A DNA stretch of 64,000 bases. Source: an uncultured Pelagibacteraceae bacterium (GTDB lineage Bacteria > Pseudomonadota > Alphaproteobacteria > Pelagibacterales > Pelagibacteraceae). Position 1 is the first letter of the stretch, and each line of letters opens with the position of its first letter. The stretch is taken from contig CABXZD010000002.1 of the NCBI GenBank assembly GCA_902516465.1, positions 1 through 64,000 on the forward strand, given 5' to 3'. Below the pieces are notes generated by a model. The model had not been told where the DNA came from. It saw only the letters and a program-made list of their open reading frames with translations, and did not search any database. Shown here one piece after another: positions 1 to 8,614 of this stretch. The translations under genes were made by a program, and so were the position numbers.

Positions 1-415
1 TAAAGATTGGGAGGTAATGGTAATGACTGAAGCGTCCGGCAAAGTATGTTTTGCTCAATCATCGCCTGTCTTACAGGCTCCAAAAAAAAATAAAAGAGAT
101 GCTAGGTTGTTTATAACTTTTAGACCAGATGAAAAAATTTCTAACGAAATAAGTACAACTGCGGGTTACGAATTTAATAAAAATAATACTGTTTTAGCAA
201 CCTCTGGAAATAACAAATTTAAATTTGATATCAAGCAACAAGGCTTTGCTTGGATGACTAGTGGTAAGAAAGAAAAAATAATGGTTAAAGTAATGAAAAA
301 AGGATCAAGAATTATGCTTACAGGATATAATGAAAAAGGATCTCAAACCATTGATCATTATTCATTATTAGGATTTACAAAAGCATACAATGCTGCAAAA
401 AAAGCTTGTAGTTAG
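1..415 (+). CDS. IalB-family periplasmic protein, 5' end outside window
   Basis: The reading frame is open from base 2 (KDWEVMVMTEA...), so the gene starts before the window and the ATG at 17 is internal. The visible part resembles the C-terminal half of the invasion-associated locus B family: a 'W-x-V' strand, a conserved 'VCFAQSSP' cysteine segment, beta-rich sequence with 'GFAWMT' and a closing 'AYNAAKKACS' with a second cysteine that could pair with the first. Such proteins are exported to the periplasm in alphaproteobacteria; outside pathogens their job is not settled. The stop lies 3 bases before argG, so the two are probably co-transcribed. The family call is by eye on about 137 residues. 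Confidence 0.7.
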   Translation, partial: KDWEVMVMTEASGKVCFAQSSPVLQAPKKNKRDARLFITFRPDEKISNEISTTAGYEFNKNNTVLATSGNNKFKFDIKQQGFAWMTSGKKEKIMVKVMKKGSRIMLTGYNEKGSQTIDHYSLLGFTKAYNAAKKACS

Positions 416-418
416 TTA

Positions 419-1606
419 ATGAAATCAAAAAAAAGAATTGTTTTAGCTTACTCGGGTGGATTAGATACATCGATTATTCTTAAATGGCTTAAAGAGAATT
501 ATAAAGCAGAAGTAATCTGTTATACCGCAGATATTGGTCAAGTAATAGATAAGAAAAAAATTATTTCAAATGCTAAAAGATTAGGAGTTAATAAGATAAT
601 CATAAAAGATCTTAAAAATAAATTTATAAAAGATTACGTATTCCCAATGCTTAGAGGTCACGCAGTTTATGAAGGTATTTATTTATTGGGAACTTCGATA
701 GCAAGACCACTAATTGCGAAAGATCAAATAAGAGTGGCCAAAAAATACAAGGCATATGCTGTGTCGCATGGATCAACAGGAAAAGGAAATGATCAAGTTA
801 GATTTGAGCTTGGATACCATTATTTTGGACCAAAAATAAAAATAATTGCACCATGGAGATTATGGGAATTAAAATCACGGACGGATTTAATTAATTATGC
901 AAAAAAAAATAAAATTCCTATTCCAAAAGATAAAAAAGGTGCACCACCTTTTTCTGTTGATGATAATTTATTTCATACTTCAACTGAAGGAAAGGTTTTA
1001 GAAAACCCTAAAAATTCTGCACCAGAATTAATTTTTCAAAGAACTGTTTCACCAGAGAAAGCGCCAAATAAACCAACTTTACTATCAATTAATTTTAGAA
1101 ATGGAGATCCAGTTGGTGTTAATAGTAAAAAATTATCTCCAGCAAAGTTATTAGAAAAACTTAATCAATTAGCAGGAAAAAATGGAATAGGCAGGGTTGA
1201 CCTTGTAGAAAATAGATTTTTAGGAATTAAATCAAGAGGAGTGTATGAAACTCCTGGAGGAACGTTGTTAATTCACGCTCATCGAGCAATCGAGTCTGTT
1301 ACTTTAGACAAGGAAACAATGCATAAAAAAGAAAATGTTATGTCAAAATATGCTGAACTTATTTATAATGGTTATTGGTATTCAAAAGAAAGATTTAAAC
1401 TTCAAAAAATTATCGATTTGAAGAAAAATAAAGTTAATGGAACTGTTAAACTTAAACTCTACAAAGGAAATATTACAATTTTATCTAGAAAAACTAAAAG
1501 CTCTGCATACTCATTAAAAAAAGTTTCCTTTGAAGAAAATAAAACGTTTAATAAATCTAATGTTGAAAAATTTATTAATTTTCATAAGAAAAAACTACGT
1601 TCTTAA
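419..1606 (+). CDS. argG: Argininosuccinate synthase
   Basis: Joins citrulline and aspartate with ATP hydrolysis to AMP to give argininosuccinate, the penultimate step of arginine synthesis, in the cytoplasm. The 395-residue length is normal for the family. The N-terminal pyrophosphatase loop 'YSGGLDTS' (residues 11-18), the citrulline/aspartate segment 'EGIYLLGTSIARPLIA' and 'HGSTGKGNDQVRFE' (about residues 118-131) are all present, followed by the C-terminal synthetase domain with 'PGGTLL'. It starts 3 bases after the IalB-like gene. No argininosuccinate lyase gene is in the window. Confidence 0.97.
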   Translation: MKSKKRIVLAYSGGLDTSIILKWLKENYKAEVICYTADIGQVIDKKKIISNAKRLGVNKIIIKDLKNKFIKDYVFPMLRGHAVYEGIYLLGTSIARPLIAKDQIRVAKKYKAYAVSHGSTGKGNDQVRFELGYHYFGPKIKIIAPWRLWELKSRTDLINYAKKNKIPIPKDKKGAPPFSVDDNLFHTSTEGKVLENPKNSAPELIFQRTVSPEKAPNKPTLLSINFRNGDPVGVNSKKLSPAKLLEKLNQLAGKNGIGRVDLVENRFLGIKSRGVYETPGGTLLIHAHRAIESVTLDKETMHKKENVMSKYAELIYNGYWYSKERFKLQKIIDLKKNKVNGTVKLKLYKGNITILSRKTKSSAYSLKKVSFEENKTFNKSNVEKFINFHKKKLRS

Positions 1607-1663
1607 TAAACTTTAGGTCAATTTATCATTTGTTTAATTTGTTAGAAACTATATCTTATATTA

Positions 1664-2122
1664 ATGGAATCATTTAAAAATTGGATGAAAGAAGCGGCAA
1701 ACATTTTGTTTGATGATAGTAAAAATGATTTGAGAGCTCTACCTAAGACAGTTAGACTACAAATTCTTTTAGTTTTAAGTTTTATTTGGACCACTGTTTT
1801 CAGTTTATATGTATTTTCGTACACTACTTTTGCATTCGGTTGGGCAGGACTTTTTATAGCCCATGTAGGATTAATATTTGCTGTCTATATGACATTCAAA
1901 CATTTTCATAGAGCTGAAGAGAGTTCTGCAAGTGTATTTAAAACAAAAAATTTTGATCCATTTAAAATAATGGTAATTGTTTTTGTAATTGTATTTATCT
2001 TTGTTTTCTCAAAAGGGATTGAAGTATTAACCAGTCCAAACCCATATTCTTATTCCATTCCCTATGATGGGTCTTCAAAATCAGTATTTGAAAAATGGTT
2101 GCCATTTAGTAAAGGTAAATAA
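1664..2122 (+). CDS. Small integral membrane protein, unknown function
   Basis: I do not recognise this 152-residue protein. It has an amphipathic N-terminal stretch (MESFKNWMKEAANILFDD), two close hydrophobic segments at about residues 32-53 and 57-78, a third at about 100-120, and a short hydrophilic tail. Its stop overlaps the start of the PsiE-like gene by one base (TAATG), so the two are translationally coupled and may act together at the inner membrane. The spacer after argG is only 57 bp, so it could be read with argG or have its own weak promoter. Confidence 0.7.
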   Translation: MESFKNWMKEAANILFDDSKNDLRALPKTVRLQILLVLSFIWTTVFSLYVFSYTTFAFGWAGLFIAHVGLIFAVYMTFKHFHRAEESSASVFKTKNFDPFKIMVIVFVIVFIFVFSKGIEVLTSPNPYSYSIPYDGSSKSVFEKWLPFSKGK

Positions 2123-2502
2123 TGAAAAAGATTGCTAAAAATTTACAGCTAGTGCTTATGGTAATAATTTTAATTAGTACAGTCATAGCTGTTGGAATTG
2201 AAATAAATAAAATGTTTCTAGTCCAATCAGTAACCTTAGCTGATTTACTTTTAATGTTTCTTTATCTCGAAGTACTAGCAATGGTCAGAGTTTTCTGGGA
2301 TCAACAATCAATAAGCATAACTTTACCACTATTAATAGCAATCACTGCACTTGCACGATTTATTATTCTTCAAGGAAAAGAAATGGATCCAACCGCATTA
2401 GTTTATGAAGCTGTTGCAATCCTTCTGATTGCTGGCGCGATTGTAGTTTTAAGATTAAGACATAGTGATAAATTGGGTCTTAAGAAAAAAAAATCTAAAT
2501 AA
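2122..2502 (+). CDS. psiE: PsiE-like (phosphate-starvation-inducible) membrane protein
   Basis: A 126-residue protein with four predicted membrane helices and the family's conserved features: 'FLYLEVLAMVRVFW' in the second helix, 'ITALARFIILQGKEMDP' and a final helix ending in 'RLRHSDKL'. PsiE is an inner-membrane protein first named for induction by phosphate starvation in E. coli; its molecular activity is unknown. It overlaps the preceding membrane gene by one base and lies 6 bases before a photolyase-like gene. No Pho box was identified, so phosphate control is not shown here. Confidence 0.8.
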   Translation: MKKIAKNLQLVLMVIILISTVIAVGIEINKMFLVQSVTLADLLLMFLYLEVLAMVRVFWDQQSISITLPLLIAITALARFIILQGKEMDPTALVYEAVAILLIAGAIVVLRLRHSDKLGLKKKKSK

Positions 2503-2508
2503 AATTCA

Positions 2509-3648
2509 ATGTATTTTGAAACGTCAAGGGCTAAGGCCTTAAAGAAATTAAATCATTTTATAGATAATAATCTTTCAGATTACTCAAAACTTAGAAACTT
2601 TGATTTTGGACCTGATAATAGGTCTAATACTTCTTGCATATCACCTTATATCACTCATGGTATTATAAATGAAAGAGAAGTAATTGAAAAATCACTAAGT
2701 AAATTTTCTTTTTCTAAAAATGAAAAATTTATTCAAGAGGTTTTATGGCGAACATATTGGAAGGGATGGTTGGAATTAAGACCTAGTGTTTGGATAGATT
2801 TTTTAAATGAGCTAAAAAAAATTCGTATAGAGTTTAGAGATAACAAAAATTATAATAATGCTTTAGAGGGTAATACAAATATCGAATGTTTTAATGAATG
2901 GGTTAATGAATTAAAAGAAACTAATTACTTACATAATCACACAAGAATGTGGTTTGCAAGTATTTGGGTTTTTACTTTGGATTTGCCTTGGCAACTAGGT
3001 GCAGAATTTTTTATGAAGCATCTATATGATGGAGATACTGCATCAAATACACTTGGATGGAGATGGGTTGCAGGAATTCAAACACAAGGAAAACACTACT
3101 TGGCAAGTGAATGGAATATCAAAAAATTCACTAACAATAGATTTACTAATTTCAAATTGAAGGAAAACGCAAATCCAAAGGTCTCTGAAAAAATATATTC
3201 AGTTATGAGCCGAGATTTTTATAATCATCAAGATATTGAAAATAAAAGTCTATTAATTTTTGAAAATAACCTTTCGTTTGAAGTAAGTGACTTTCAAAAT
3301 AATGAATTTAAAAAAGTTCTGTTGGTATCAAACAACAATCAGAATAGATTAATAAAACTTAGTGAAAAAGTATTGAATTTTAAATCTAAATTAATTGAAG
3401 ATCAAAAAAAAAGACTAGAAGAGAACTCTATTAATTGTGAGATAATAAATATAAGTGAAATTAAAAATACAAATGTTGAGCTTGTCGCATTATATCCTAC
3501 AATTGGTGAAAATCTGGATTATCTAAATTTGAATAATTTAAAAATTAATTTTTTGTATAGAAAACTTGATCAGTATTCTTGGCAATATTGTAATAAAGGT
3601 TTTTTTAATTTTAAAAAATATATTCCGAAAATAATTTCAACTTTTTAA
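2509..3648 (+). CDS. Photolyase/cryptochrome-like FAD-binding protein with unusual domain order
   Basis: Residues about 1-230 match the helical FAD-binding domain of photolyases and cryptochromes: 'SRAKALKKLNHFI', 'SCISPYITHGIIN', 'EVLWRTYWKGWLELR', then 'RMWFASIWVFTLDLPWQLGAEFFMKHLYDGDTASNTLGWRWVAG', which keeps the Asp-Gly-Asp/Asn segment that contacts the flavin. The usual N-terminal alpha/beta antenna domain (about 130 residues) is missing in front. Instead a roughly 110-residue alpha/beta-looking domain (from 'KKVLLVSNNN') follows and ends in 'LDQYSWQYCNKGFFNFKKYIP'. It may be a light-driven DNA repair enzyme or a flavin photoreceptor; activity cannot be decided from sequence. It follows psiE after 6 bases. 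Confidence 0.82.
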   Translation: MYFETSRAKALKKLNHFIDNNLSDYSKLRNFDFGPDNRSNTSCISPYITHGIINEREVIEKSLSKFSFSKNEKFIQEVLWRTYWKGWLELRPSVWIDFLNELKKIRIEFRDNKNYNNALEGNTNIECFNEWVNELKETNYLHNHTRMWFASIWVFTLDLPWQLGAEFFMKHLYDGDTASNTLGWRWVAGIQTQGKHYLASEWNIKKFTNNRFTNFKLKENANPKVSEKIYSVMSRDFYNHQDIENKSLLIFENNLSFEVSDFQNNEFKKVLLVSNNNQNRLIKLSEKVLNFKSKLIEDQKKRLEENSINCEIINISEIKNTNVELVALYPTIGENLDYLNLNNLKINFLYRKLDQYSWQYCNKGFFNFKKYIPKIISTF

Positions 3649-3673
3649 TAAATTCTAATTATATTTTAGTCTT

Positions 3674-4375
3674 TTATCTTGCAAGTTTTATAAAAATGTC
3701 ACCCATGCCAGCTTCTAAATTTTCTACAGGAGTATTATTTCTAAATTCACAAAACCTACCAGTTATATTATGGCTTTTTACGAAGTCTATATCATCCTTT
3801 TTACAGTTTTTACTATTGTGTAGTAAACCAATTACAATTCTACCGTTTAAATCATATACTTGTTTTTTATTAATCTTTTTTCCATCGCAAAAGTAACCCT
3901 TATTAACTCTGTCTGGAAAGTCTTTTTTACCACAAGGATTTTTAATTGTGAAAACAAAAAAATTTTTCGCGCCGTCTTTAAACTTATATTTCATTTTCTG
4001 AACCTCGGAGTACTTCATGATATCACACGAGCATGGGATACAGCATTTATAATAACTACCACAAATTTTCTTTTTAGTTTCTCTTTCATTCACAAATATA
4101 AAGTCAGGTTCACTATTAGGATCAATTAGTGAACCAGACACAGCACAATATAATTTGTTATATTCAATAAAATCTTTGTAAGTAATATCTTTATCAATTA
4201 TATATTTAAAGAATTTTGGTCCAGCTGCATTTCTATTTTTATCCGGAAATATTCTTGACCAATCAGTGATCAAATCTTTATAATAATTTTTTTCTGATGA
4301 ATATGAAATATTTGAAAAAGTCAAAACAGAAAAGAAGACAACTAATAACTTGAGTATATTTTTTATAAATCTCAT
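3674..4375 (-). CDS. Secreted cysteine-rich protein, unknown function
   Basis: Not recognised. The 233-residue product starts with a clear signal peptide (MRFIKNILKLLVVFFSVLTFSNISYS, probable cut near SYS-S). The mature part carries ten cysteines, several clustered in 'KICGSYYKCCIPCSCDIM', which suggests disulfides or metal binding in the periplasm. Other visible features are 'AAGPKFF' near the mature N terminus and a C-terminal 'GDIFIKLAR'. It is transcribed alone and converges on the photolyase-like gene, with 25 bp between stops. The single reading frame with a signal peptide supports a real gene. Confidence 0.68.
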   Translation of the reverse strand: MRFIKNILKLLVVFFSVLTFSNISYSSEKNYYKDLITDWSRIFPDKNRNAAGPKFFKYIIDKDITYKDFIEYNKLYCAVSGSLIDPNSEPDFIFVNERETKKKICGSYYKCCIPCSCDIMKYSEVQKMKYKFKDGAKNFFVFTIKNPCGKKDFPDRVNKGYFCDGKKINKKQVYDLNGRIVIGLLHNSKNCKKDDIDFVKSHNITGRFCEFRNNTPVENLEAGMGDIFIKLAR

Positions 4376-4529
4376 CTATTTACAATCAGGATTTTTAATA
4401 ATTTATACAATCTAAATTAACAGATATCATTTTCTATTATTAAATAATGACAATTTATAGTTTTTTATTTTAAAATTTGTCGCACTAAATTAACCTTTAA
4501 AATTATTAATTTTTATATATTTAAGTTAA
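4376..4529. promoter_or_regulatory. 154-bp divergent spacer
   Basis: This AT-rich stretch between the Cys-rich secreted protein gene and the fasciclin gene must carry both promoters. I see no RNA gene, hairpin or repeated operator. Confidence 0.45.
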
Positions 4530-5003
4530 ATGAAAAAAATTTATTCAATAATTTGTTTATTAATAATTATTTCCGTGCCGTCGATTACATTTGCAAATGT
4601 GATTAATAAACTCAATGAGACTGGCAAGTTTACAAAACTAAATGAAACACTTACTAAGTCAGGATTAAATAAAAATTTAGAGGGTAACGGACCATTTACA
4701 ATTTTCGCACCATTAGATGATGCATTTGCTGCGATAAGTGCACAAACATACTACGGTCTGTTAAGAGAAGAAAATAAACAAAAATTAGTAAACATTTTAG
4801 GAAGACACGTTTTTTCAAAAAAAATAACCTCTTCAGAAATAAATGGTGAAATAAAACTGAAGGCAATTAATGGTGAAAAAATAACAATCAAAAAAGTTAA
4901 TGGAATAGTTTATATAAATGAGGCTGAAGTTGTAACAGCTGATATTGAAGCCCCAAATGGTGTTATCCATTTTATAAATAGAGTTCTTCAACCATTAAAT
5001 TAA
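4530..5003 (+). CDS. Fasciclin (FAS1) domain protein, exported
   Basis: A 157-residue protein with a signal peptide (cut near 'TFA-NV') and one complete FAS1 domain. The H1 box is 'GNGPFTIFAPLDDAFAAI' (about residues 50-67) and the H2 box 'NGVIHFINRVLQP' ends the protein. FAS1 domains mediate adhesion or cell-surface interactions, and single-domain bacterial versions are periplasmic or surface-exposed. The 154-bp AT-rich divergent spacer upstream should hold its promoter. Its stop codon abuts the stop of the convergent FG-GAP gene with no base between. Confidence 0.92.
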   Translation: MKKIYSIICLLIIISVPSITFANVINKLNETGKFTKLNETLTKSGLNKNLEGNGPFTIFAPLDDAFAAISAQTYYGLLREENKQKLVNILGRHVFSKKITSSEINGEIKLKAINGEKITIKKVNGIVYINEAEVVTADIEAPNGVIHFINRVLQPLN

Positions 5004-6446
5004 TTATTTTTGTTTTAAAGTAATTGTGTGATTTAATTCTTTAACTAGAATTGTATCAGTGTCACCATTCGTCCATTTAACCTGGATTTTTATATTTTTT
5101 TCATTTCCTCTGATTCCATAATGAGCCACTGGCTCCATTTGGCAAAGATAACCAGACCCAGAGTCAATTGTTTTAGAATGTTTTCTTAAATTTGAAATTA
5201 ATGTCACTGTCGCTCCTCTCGCGGGTGCGCCATATTTATTTAAAGGTTTTACTCTTAAATATTTTCTATCAGGCGCTTTTTTTGCCTTATAAAGAGACAA
5301 TGGTTGATCAAAACTTTCTCCATGGGAAACTAACAACTCTAATATTCCATCGTTATCTATATCAGCAACTGCTGCTCCAGTTCCATATCCATCTGGTTCT
5401 AAACCAACATCTAATGGTATTTGCTCTATAAAACCATTATCTAATATTTTAAAAAGTTTATTTGGTTCACCAATATTGTTCATAAATACTTCGTCATAAC
5501 CATCATTATCCAAATCAGCTGAAATGACAGTTCTTATTCTTGATGGCTTATCAAAAGGTGGCTTGGCTATGTCTTTAAAGACATTATCTTCCAGCACATA
5601 GGCTCTGTGAAATCCTCCCCAATTTCCATTTAAGATATCCAATCGCCCTCTATAATAAATATCAGACAAAGCAGTCCCTCTCCCATTTTGAAGAAAATCT
5701 TCAACTCTGTATTCGTTCGCAACATCTAAAAATTTACCCTCATTATTTTTATATAAAAAATTTGCTCCTCTCTCATTAGCTGCAAATACATCAATTTTAT
5801 CAGAAATAATATGTCCAGCTACAACAGCACGACCGCCAGTAACCTTTGCAAGATTTAGCTGAATAGATTTATCAACTATTGTGTCATCAGTATATTCATA
5901 AAACCTTGTTGGACCTCCATAATTAGCAACATAAACACCATAATTCCCATCACCTTTTCTATCGACACAAACAACTGACCTGCCAGCAGTTAAATTAAGG
6001 TCTCTCTGATTTTTTTCTATTTCAAATAAATCTACATACATATCTTTTTCTAAATCTATAAGTCTATCTGAGTATTTTTTTGTTCCACTATACGTGTCGG
6101 TGTTAAGAAAATATATTTCCTCATATCCGTCTTTATCTATATCGCATGCAGCAACACCAATTGTCCTTCTAAACTCATCTGTAAATTTTTTTTGATTTAC
6201 AATATTAATTAATTTTCCATTTTCATAAGATAATGCTAGATTGAGATAACCAAAACCTGTTACTACAAAGTCAAAATTTCCATCTTGGTTTACATCCGTT
6301 ACAGAAACTCCATAACTAAGTCTTTTAGGATTATCAACAATTTGGCTTGTTATATCTTCAAAAAAATCAGCATATAAACTATTTGGGGCTAATAGAAAAA
6401 ATAAAACTACTATTTTTTTTAAATATTTATTTATTTTAATTTTCAT
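5004..6446 (-). CDS. FG-GAP/VCBS repeat protein with ASPIC/UnbV C-terminal domain
   Basis: A 480-residue exported protein (signal peptide [26 protein letters not shown]). Repeated calcium-binding loops of beta-propeller type are seen: 'DVNQDGNFDF', 'DIDKDGYEEIY', 'DRKGDGNYGVY', 'DLDNDGYDEVF' and 'DIDNDGILELL'. The last 80 residues fit the ASPIC/UnbV domain ('GAPARGATVTL', 'GSGYLCQMEPVAHYGI', 'VKWTNGDTDTI'). This is the CRTAC1-like arrangement, probably a periplasmic or surface propeller; the ligand is unknown. Its start overlaps the end of the upstream DUF4174-like gene by 11 bp, so the two form a translationally coupled pair. Confidence 0.88.
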   Translation of the reverse strand: MKIKINKYLKKIVVLFFLLAPNSLYADFFEDITSQIVDNPKRLSYGVSVTDVNQDGNFDFVVTGFGYLNLALSYENGKLINIVNQKKFTDEFRRTIGVAACDIDKDGYEEIYFLNTDTYSGTKKYSDRLIDLEKDMYVDLFEIEKNQRDLNLTAGRSVVCVDRKGDGNYGVYVANYGGPTRFYEYTDDTIVDKSIQLNLAKVTGGRAVVAGHIISDKIDVFAANERGANFLYKNNEGKFLDVANEYRVEDFLQNGRGTALSDIYYRGRLDILNGNWGGFHRAYVLEDNVFKDIAKPPFDKPSRIRTVISADLDNDGYDEVFMNNIGEPNKLFKILDNGFIEQIPLDVGLEPDGYGTGAAVADIDNDGILELLVSHGESFDQPLSLYKAKKAPDRKYLRVKPLNKYGAPARGATVTLISNLRKHSKTIDSGSGYLCQMEPVAHYGIRGNEKNIKIQVKWTNGDTDTILVKELNHTITLKQK

Positions 6447-6969
6447 TTTTTTTACTCTTATATTTTTTCATCCAATCACCAAATATTTTTATAGCACCCT
6501 CCATATCACTAGTTTTGTTAGGATGATTCTTTGCTCTACCCAACATGGTTGCAATGACATTCACCTGATACCTAATTGAACGATTTTTAATAGTTTTAAT
6601 TGTATGAAAAGCTTTTTCCTTGTTTTTAAATCCCAAACCTTGGGTGGTGGTTTTAGGATTATAATCTGAATAAAGCGATAAATTTATTGGTCTTGATTTT
6701 TTACTTAGTGGCATTTTATCTATGATTTTAAACACTGTTTTATAATCAAGTTTATCCATCATCTTTTTAGATTTTCCATCAAAACCAATTAGATTAATAG
6801 AAGATTTTTGCTTCTTATTAATTTTACAAATTAATTTTACATATCTTTTATGAAAATCTTTTATTTTATCTTGATATATTTTTTTTACTTCTAGATAAAT
6901 TCTATCCTTATAATTCGGTGCAGAAACAAGTAAAACTCTACTTTTCCATTTGTATTTTTCTAAGTTCAT
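6436..6969 (-). CDS. DUF4174-like protein with a C-terminal helical extension
   Basis: Residues 1-95 resemble DUF4174: an opening '[20 protein letters not shown]', a central '[12 protein letters not shown]' and '[13 protein letters not shown]'. A second segment (about residues 110-170), '[49 protein letters not shown]', looks like a separate helical domain that I cannot name. There is no signal peptide, unlike many stand-alone DUF4174 proteins. It overlaps the FG-GAP gene by 11 bp and is probably expressed with it. Function unknown. Confidence 0.65.
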   Translation of the reverse strand: MNLEKYKWKSRVLLVSAPNYKDRIYLEVKKIYQDKIKDFHKRYVKLICKINKKQKSSINLIGFDGKSKKMMDKLDYKTVFKIIDKMPLSKKSRPINLSLYSDYNPKTTTQGLGFKNKEKAFHTIKTIKNRSIRYQVNVIATMLGRAKNHPNKTSDMEGAIKIFGDWMKKYKSKKNEN

Positions 6970-7096
6970 ATTTTTTTGTTAGAACACCTCTTTGAGCAAT
7001 ATCTAACTCTTTCCCAATTTAACTTCCATTTTCTTCGCCAAGTAAAAGGTCTTTTACAAACAATACAGATTTTAAAAGTAAGATTTTCTTTTTTCA
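6970..7096. other. 127-bp spacer with no recognised gene
   Basis: This AT-rich spacer separates the end of the phr-like gene from the start of the DUF4174-like gene, both on the minus strand. I see no open frame, tRNA, strong hairpin or riboswitch core. It probably holds the promoter of the DUF4174/FG-GAP pair. Confidence 0.5.
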
Positions 7097-8587
7097 CTAA
7101 ATTGTGTTTTGTTTAATAAATTTTTCTGCAGCAGGAAGAATTAATTTTTTTCTATCACTTTTCATTTTATCAAAAATTCTAACCATCATAGATAGCCTAG
7201 GGTTTTTCAAAAAAAATTTTCTATTTCTATCAATAAACCTCCAATACAATCCATCCATTATGTTGCACCAATCACCTTTTTTAAAATCCATCATTTTCAT
7301 AAAATAACTTGATCCACAAATATATGGTTTCGTAGCAAATATTCCTCCATCACTAAATAATCCCATACCATAGACATTAGGTACCATTACCCAATCAGAG
7401 GAGTCTACAAACATTTCCATAAACCATTTATAAACAATAGTTGGTTTAATCTCACAAAGATTCATGATGTTAGATAAAATCATTAATCTTTCAATGTGAT
7501 GAGACCACCCATGATTAAGAGCATTTTTAATTGCATAATCTAAAGGAGGTAGTCCTGTTGTACCATCGTACCAAGATTTTTTCATTTTACGATTTTGTTT
7601 AAAAAAATTTCGAGTTTCCATTTCATTTGAATAACTTTGGTAAACTCCTCTCATAAATTCTCTCCACCCTATTAACTGACGCACATAACCCTCTAAAGAA
7701 TTTAATTTAATTTTTTTAATTTTATGAAAATCGAGAACCTTTTTGATAATTAACTCAGGTGTTATTAGTCCTAGATTAATATAAGGACTTAAAGCACTAT
7801 GAAATAAGATATTATCCTTTTGATCGACAGCATCTTCATAATCACCAAATAAATTTGATTTTTCTTTAATAAAAAAATTTAAAAGCTTAATAACATCATT
7901 ATATTCTGTTGCATGCCAAAAATTATTTGTTGTACCAGGATGATCCTTAAATATTTTTTCAATAATTGGTTTTAACTGTTTTGTATGGTTTGTTTCGTTA
8001 ATTTTTGGAAATTTTGGAATAGAAATATTTTTAGGTAATTTTTTTCTATTATCCTCATCAAAGCTCCATTTACCACCTAATGGATTTCCGTCTGAACCCA
8101 TTAATATTCCAGATTTTTTTCTTACCTCTTTGTAAAAAGTTGCCATAAAAGGTTTTTTTGATCCAGATAGATGTTTTTTAAACTCTTCTCTTGAGTTCAA
8201 AAACATGGGCGTTTGAATTACATTCCAGTCAATTTTTTCTTTTTTAAAAAATTGGGAGATTTTTTTTTCAAAAAACTTATCTTCAATTTCAAAACTAGAA
8301 ATCTCTTTTATTTTTTTTTGATTAATAATTTTTTTTAATTTTTTAAGATAATCATCTTTAAATTCCTTATCTTCAATATTTATATACTCTAATTTAAATT
8401 TTTCTTTTTTGAGTTTGTCTGCATATGACCTCATGGAGGACAGGAATAATAGTATTTTCTGCTTGTGGTGTTTTTCATAAGTGCATAAACCATTGTCTTC
8501 CGCCATAAAAAATGTATGGTCTTTTTTGAAGCGGTCGATGTATTTTGATGGAAATAATTGATTGCCAAGTATAAAAAATAACTTCAT
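7097..8587 (-). CDS. Photolyase-related (PhrB/FeS-BCP type) protein, Fe-S ligands apparently lost
   Basis: A 496-residue member of the deoxyribodipyrimidine photolyase-related family, the group containing bacterial (6-4) photolyases. The N-terminal antenna-type domain begins '[13 protein letters not shown]' with 'FFMAEDNGL'. The FAD domain has '[20 protein letters not shown]', '[14 protein letters not shown]' and '[18 protein letters not shown]', ending '[18 protein letters not shown]'. From memory, relatives bind a 4Fe-4S cluster with four cysteines near the C terminus. Here '[30 protein letters not shown]' is about ten residues shorter, lacks the C-x-x-C pair, and 'VYKWF' stands where 'VCEWY' is expected. 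The gene is divergent from an SDR gene, 27 bp away. Confidence 0.86.
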   Translation of the reverse strand: MKLFFILGNQLFPSKYIDRFKKDHTFFMAEDNGLCTYEKHHKQKILLFLSSMRSYADKLKKEKFKLEYINIEDKEFKDDYLKKLKKIINQKKIKEISSFEIEDKFFEKKISQFFKKEKIDWNVIQTPMFLNSREEFKKHLSGSKKPFMATFYKEVRKKSGILMGSDGNPLGGKWSFDEDNRKKLPKNISIPKFPKINETNHTKQLKPIIEKIFKDHPGTTNNFWHATEYNDVIKLLNFFIKEKSNLFGDYEDAVDQKDNILFHSALSPYINLGLITPELIIKKVLDFHKIKKIKLNSLEGYVRQLIGWREFMRGVYQSYSNEMETRNFFKQNRKMKKSWYDGTTGLPPLDYAIKNALNHGWSHHIERLMILSNIMNLCEIKPTIVYKWFMEMFVDSSDWVMVPNVYGMGLFSDGGIFATKPYICGSSYFMKMMDFKKGDWCNIMDGLYWRFIDRNRKFFLKNPRLSMMVRIFDKMKSDRKKLILPAAEKFIKQNTI

Positions 8588-8614
8588 AACTAAATATAAC
8601 TAATAAAATTTTTT

